A model generated the notes under the pieces. It saw only the letters and a program-made list of their open reading frames with translations, searched no databases and had not been told where the DNA came from. Positions 61,520-64,000 of a stretch of 64,000 nucleotides of DNA are shown in pieces (the first letter of the stretch is position 1; each line of letters starts with the position of its first letter). The stretch covers positions 2,170,001-2,234,000 of the forward strand of contig NZ_CP114901.1 in the NCBI RefSeq assembly GCF_027497175.1, read 5' to 3'. This DNA is from Verrucosispora sp. WMMD573 (GTDB taxonomy: Bacteria; Actinomycetota; Actinomycetes; Mycobacteriales; Micromonosporaceae). The translations under genes and the position numbers were made by a program.

Positions 61520-63217
61520 CTGAGACTCGAACTGCGCGGCATCACCAAGCGGTTCGGTGATCTGGTCGCCAACGACCACATCGACCTGACGGTGGAGCCT
61601 GGAGAGATCCACGCCCTGCTCGGCGAGAACGGCGCGGGCAAGTCCACCCTGATGAACGTGTTGTACGGGCTCTACCAGCCCGACGAGGGCGAGATCCTGG
61701 TCGACGGCAAGCCGCTGAGGCTGCGCGGCCCCTCCGACGCGATCGCGGCCGGCATCGGCATGGTGCACCAGCACTTCATGCTGGTGCCCGTCTTCACCGT
61801 CACCGAGAACATCATGCTCGGCGCGGAGCAGGTGCGCGGCGGCATCGCCGGCTTCCTGGACCGGCGTCGCGCCCGGCGCGAGGTCGCCGAGGTTTCCGAG
61901 CGGTACAACCTGCGGGTCGACCCGGACGCGGTGATCGAGGACCTGCCGGTCGGCGTCCAGCAGCGGGTGGAGATCGTCAAGGCGCTCACCCGGGACGTCG
62001 ACCTGCTCATCCTGGACGAGCCCACCGCCGTGCTCACCCCTCAGGAAACCGAGGAACTGCTCACCGTGATGCGGTCGCTCAAGGCCGCCGGCAAGTCGAT
62101 CGTCTTCATCACCCACAAGCTCGGCGAGGTCAAGGCGATCGCCGACCGGATCACGGTGATCCGGCGCGGGAAAACTGTAGGTACGGCGTCGCCCGAGGCG
62201 AGCCGGGACGAGTTGGCCGCGCTGATGGTCGGCCGAACCGTCCGGCTCACCGTGGACAAGACCCCGGCCACCCCCGGCGGGCCCGTCCTGGAGTTGTCCG
62301 GCCTGGTCGTCGACGACGACCGCCAGGTCCGCGCGGTGGACGGAGTCGACCTGACCGTACGCGCGGGCGAGGTGCTCGGCGTCGCGGGAGTGCAGGGCAA
62401 CGGACAGACCGAGCTGATCGAAGCGATCATGGGATTGCGCCCAGTGCTCGCCGGCACGATCACCCTGGACGGGCAGCGGATCGACGGCTGGTCGACCAAG
62501 AAGGTGCTCCGGGCGGGCGTCGGGTATGTACCGGAGGATCGCAGCGTCGACGGCCTGGTCAAGGAGTTCACCGTCGCCGAGAACCTGGTGCTGGACATGT
62601 ACGACCAGCCGCCCTTCGGCCGGGGCCTGTCGCTGCGGCCGGACGAGATCAACAGGTCGGCCCGGGAACGAATCGAGCAGTTCGACGTACGTACCTCGTC
62701 GGCCGATGCGCCGGTCGGCACCCTTTCCGGCGGTAACCAGCAGAAGGTGATCGTGGCCCGGGAACTCGCCCGGCAGCTGACGCTGTTCATCGCCGCCCAG
62801 CCGACCCGAGGGGTGGACGTCGGCTCGATCGAGTTCATCCACAGCCGGGTCGTCCGTGAGCGTGACGCCGGCACCGCCGTGCTGGTGGTCTCCAGTGAAC
62901 TCGACGAGGTGATCGGGCTGGCCGACCGGATCGCGGTGATGTATCGCGGGCGGATCATCGGCGTGGTCGGCCCGGATACCCCCCGCGAGGAGATCGGCCT
63001 GCTGATGGCCGGCATCACCCCGGACGCCACGGGTGGCTCGCCGGCGGACGGATCCGCGCCGATCGCGACCACCGACCCGGACGTGGCGGCCACCACCGAC
63101 GCGGACGCCGTGTCCGACGCGGGCATCCCGGCGACCACCGACCGGGACGTGGCCGCCACCACCGACGGCGTGACACCTGCCCCCGAGGGTCCAGGTAGCA
63201 AGGACGAGAAGGCATGA
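61520..63217 (+). CDS. BMP-type ABC importer ATPase with two ABC domains, CTG start
   Basis: A 565-residue protein with two ATPase domains, as in RbsA and YufO. The best start is CTG 61520: AGGAGG at 61509-61514 is 5 nt upstream and the protein begins [17 protein letters not shown] as the family expects; the next in-frame GTG, 61592, would delete the first strands and come right before the Walker A. Walker [10 protein letters not shown] at residues 35-43; domain 1 has the degenerate signature [15 protein letters not shown] and Walker [14 protein letters not shown]. Domain 2 has a changed Walker [15 protein letters not shown] and [16 protein letters not shown]. The C-terminal 75 residues (about 490-565) are low-complexity, with a near-repeat ATTDxDVAATTD. 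Confidence 0.9.
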   Translation: MRLELRGITKRFGDLVANDHIDLTVEPGEIHALLGENGAGKSTLMNVLYGLYQPDEGEILVDGKPLRLRGPSDAIAAGIGMVHQHFMLVPVFTVTENIMLGAEQVRGGIAGFLDRRRARREVAEVSERYNLRVDPDAVIEDLPVGVQQRVEIVKALTRDVDLLILDEPTAVLTPQETEELLTVMRSLKAAGKSIVFITHKLGEVKAIADRITVIRRGKTVGTASPEASRDELAALMVGRTVRLTVDKTPATPGGPVLELSGLVVDDDRQVRAVDGVDLTVRAGEVLGVAGVQGNGQTELIEAIMGLRPVLAGTITLDGQRIDGWSTKKVLRAGVGYVPEDRSVDGLVKEFTVAENLVLDMYDQPPFGRGLSLRPDEINRSARERIEQFDVRTSSADAPVGTLSGGNQQKVIVARELARQLTLFIAAQPTRGVDVGSIEFIHSRVVRERDAGTAVLVVSSELDEVIGLADRIAVMYRGRIIGVVGPDTPREEIGLLMAGITPDATGGSPADGSAPIATTDPDVAATTDADAVSDAGIPATTDRDVAATTDGVTPAPEGPGSKDEKA

Positions 63218-63297
63218 GCGAGCGCCAGCGAGCGAATCACCAACCCAGCGTCCCGGAGCCTCATGACGGCCCGCAGCGCAGCGAAGGGCCGGCATGA
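63214..63297 (+). CDS. 27-residue ORF bridging ATPase and permease genes
   Basis: ATG 63214 overlaps the ATPase stop (ATGA) and its own stop overlaps the permease ATG 63294 (ATGA). The protein begins [15 protein letters not shown] and ends QRSEGPA; the permease begins MSERNSQPS. The DNA ATGAGCGAGCGC occurs at both ends. So the stretch looks like a duplicated start region rather than a functional protein, though it could pass ribosomes between genes. I recall MSER-type start elements repeated across Micromonospora genomes. Confidence 0.5.
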   Translation: MSERQRANHQPSVPEPHDGPQRSEGPA

Positions 63298-64000
63298 GCG
63301 AGCGCAATTCCCAGCCGAGTTCCCCGGACAAGGAACCGGCGACCGAGGACCAGGCCACCCACACCGCGCTCGGCAACACCGAACGCGCCGAGGCGGCCAC
63401 CACACCCGGTGAGTCCGGCCAGCGCCCCACGCTGGGGCGGCTCTTCCTGGAGAACCTGTGGGCCGCCAACACCTTCACGGTGACCCTGCTGTCGCTGGTC
63501 CTGGCGATGGTCGTCGGTGCCGTCCTGATGATCATTTCCGATCAGGAGGTGCTGGCCACCTACGGCTACATCACCGCCCGCCCGTCGGACGCGATAAACG
63601 CCAGTTGGACCCTGGTCAGTGAGGCGTACGCGAACCTGTTCAAGGGCTCGGTCTTCGACCCGGCCGCGAGCAGCGTCAACGCGGCGTTGAGCCCCATCTC
63701 GGAGACGCTCACCTACACCGCGCCGCTGGTCTTCACCGGTCTGTCGGTGGCGCTGGCCTTCCGCGGCGGCCTGTTCAACATCGGCGCGCAGGGGCAGGCG
63801 ACGATGGGCGTCATCCTGGCCGCGCTGGCCGGCTTCCTGCTGCCGCTGCCGCCCGGGCTGCACCTGCTGGTCGCCGTCCTGGCCGGCGCGCTCGGTGGGG
63901 CCATCTGGGGGTTCATCCCGGGCATCCTCAAGGCGCGGACCGGCGCCCACGAGGTGATCAACACGATCATGCTCAACTACATCGCTGTCTACTTCCTCAC
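63294..64000 (+). CDS. BMP-type ABC importer permease, 3' end outside window
   Basis: At least 235 residues are visible from ATG 63294; the frame is open to the end of the window. The first 55 residues are cytosolic and disordered ([14 protein letters not shown]...), followed by TM helices: about residues 62-82, 145-165 and several more. SPISETLTYTAPLVFTGLSVALAFRGGLFNIGAQGQ is the typical BPD_transp_2 permease motif, near residues 130-165, with NIGAQGQATMG conserved in the YufP/nucleoside permease group, and a final ARTGAHEVINTIMLNYIA (about residues 215-232), the family's coupling loop. A second permease gene (YufQ-like) normally follows. Confidence 0.92.
   Translation, partial: MSERNSQPSSPDKEPATEDQATHTALGNTERAEAATTPGESGQRPTLGRLFLENLWAANTFTVTLLSLVLAMVVGAVLMIISDQEVLATYGYITARPSDAINASWTLVSEAYANLFKGSVFDPAASSVNAALSPISETLTYTAPLVFTGLSVALAFRGGLFNIGAQGQATMGVILAALAGFLLPLPPGLHLLVAVLAGALGGAIWGFIPGILKARTGAHEVINTIMLNYIAVYFL

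Noticed and set aside
61295..63535. 746-residue minus-strand frame opposite the ABC ATPase
   Set aside because: Antisense of the ATPase; composition is that of a shadow frame.

Overview
This is a 64 kb stretch of chromosome from a very GC-rich actinomycete, most probably of the family Micromonosporaceae (Micromonospora/Salinispora type). Supporting this are the high GC content, frequent GTG/TTG starts, the galU-moeA-rimJ-sepX order, a protein O-mannosyltransferase divergent from rsmI, DUF4383 and DUF2231 membrane proteins, and a repeated 'MSER' start element. The taxonomic call is inference from gene content. Almost everything is core or regional chromosome. I see no CRISPR array, prophage, transposase, origin or biosynthetic cluster.

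Layout. 1-5.0 kb: end of a PHP phosphoesterase, MarC, a RecB-like nuclease, an MpaB-type oxygenase and two membrane proteins, one with an 18-bp minisatellite coding for Pro-Thr-Ala-Ser repeats. 5-13 kb: FmdB zinc ribbon and 5-formyl-THF cyclo-ligase, divergent from a GGDEF diguanylate cyclase, then galU-moeA-rimJ-sepX. 13-20 kb (accessory in feel): tRNA-Ala, a decayed methyltransferase, an SDR, a secreted GH43/AbfB glycosidase behind a LacI-type operator, a secreted vWA pair and a phosphopantetheinyl transferase. 20-36 kb: protein mannosyltransferase, rsmI, metG, tatD, rsmA, ispE and an ABC-F ATPase. Gene remnants lie beside ispE (Uma2 tail, epimerase fragment). Two DUF4383 paralogues and a desaturase/TetR pair follow. 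36-44.7 kb: an HTH protein with an early in-frame stop, tRNA-Gln, glmU-prs-rplY-pth and cysQ-cysD-cysN. 44.8-51.2 kb: galE-galK, a CBS/CorC protein, trpS, a 2'-5' RNA ligase-like protein and a YihY protein. 51.4-57.9 kb: a GH13 alpha-glucosidase, a LacI-family regulator and a malEFG-type sugar ABC importer. 58-60 kb: a TetR regulator divergent from a membrane protein, with two palindromic operators. 60-64 kb: a BMP-family nucleoside-type ABC importer, cut by the window end.

How genes work together. The GH13 enzyme, the LacI regulator and the MalEFG transporter form one regulon: variants of an AAGTTCTTGC motif occur in all three upstream regions. No malK is present, so an ATPase encoded elsewhere (MsiK-like) is inferred. 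GalU, GalE and GalK feed nucleotide sugars, GlmU makes UDP-GlcNAc, CysQ/D/N handle sulfate activation, and RsmA, RsmI, MetG, TrpS, L25 and Pth serve translation.

Most distinctive signals: the shared MalR-like operators, paired TetR operators, a CTG start codon on the BMP-type ATPase gene, very short ORFs joined by ATGA overlaps (before the permease and before cysD), strong intergenic inverted repeats, and several gene remnants. I found no convincing wholly new multi-gene system. The least explained conserved-looking genes are the vWA pair, the CxxC/WPC small protein, the HTH protein after the desaturase and a 405-residue hypothetical at 26.7-27.9 kb.
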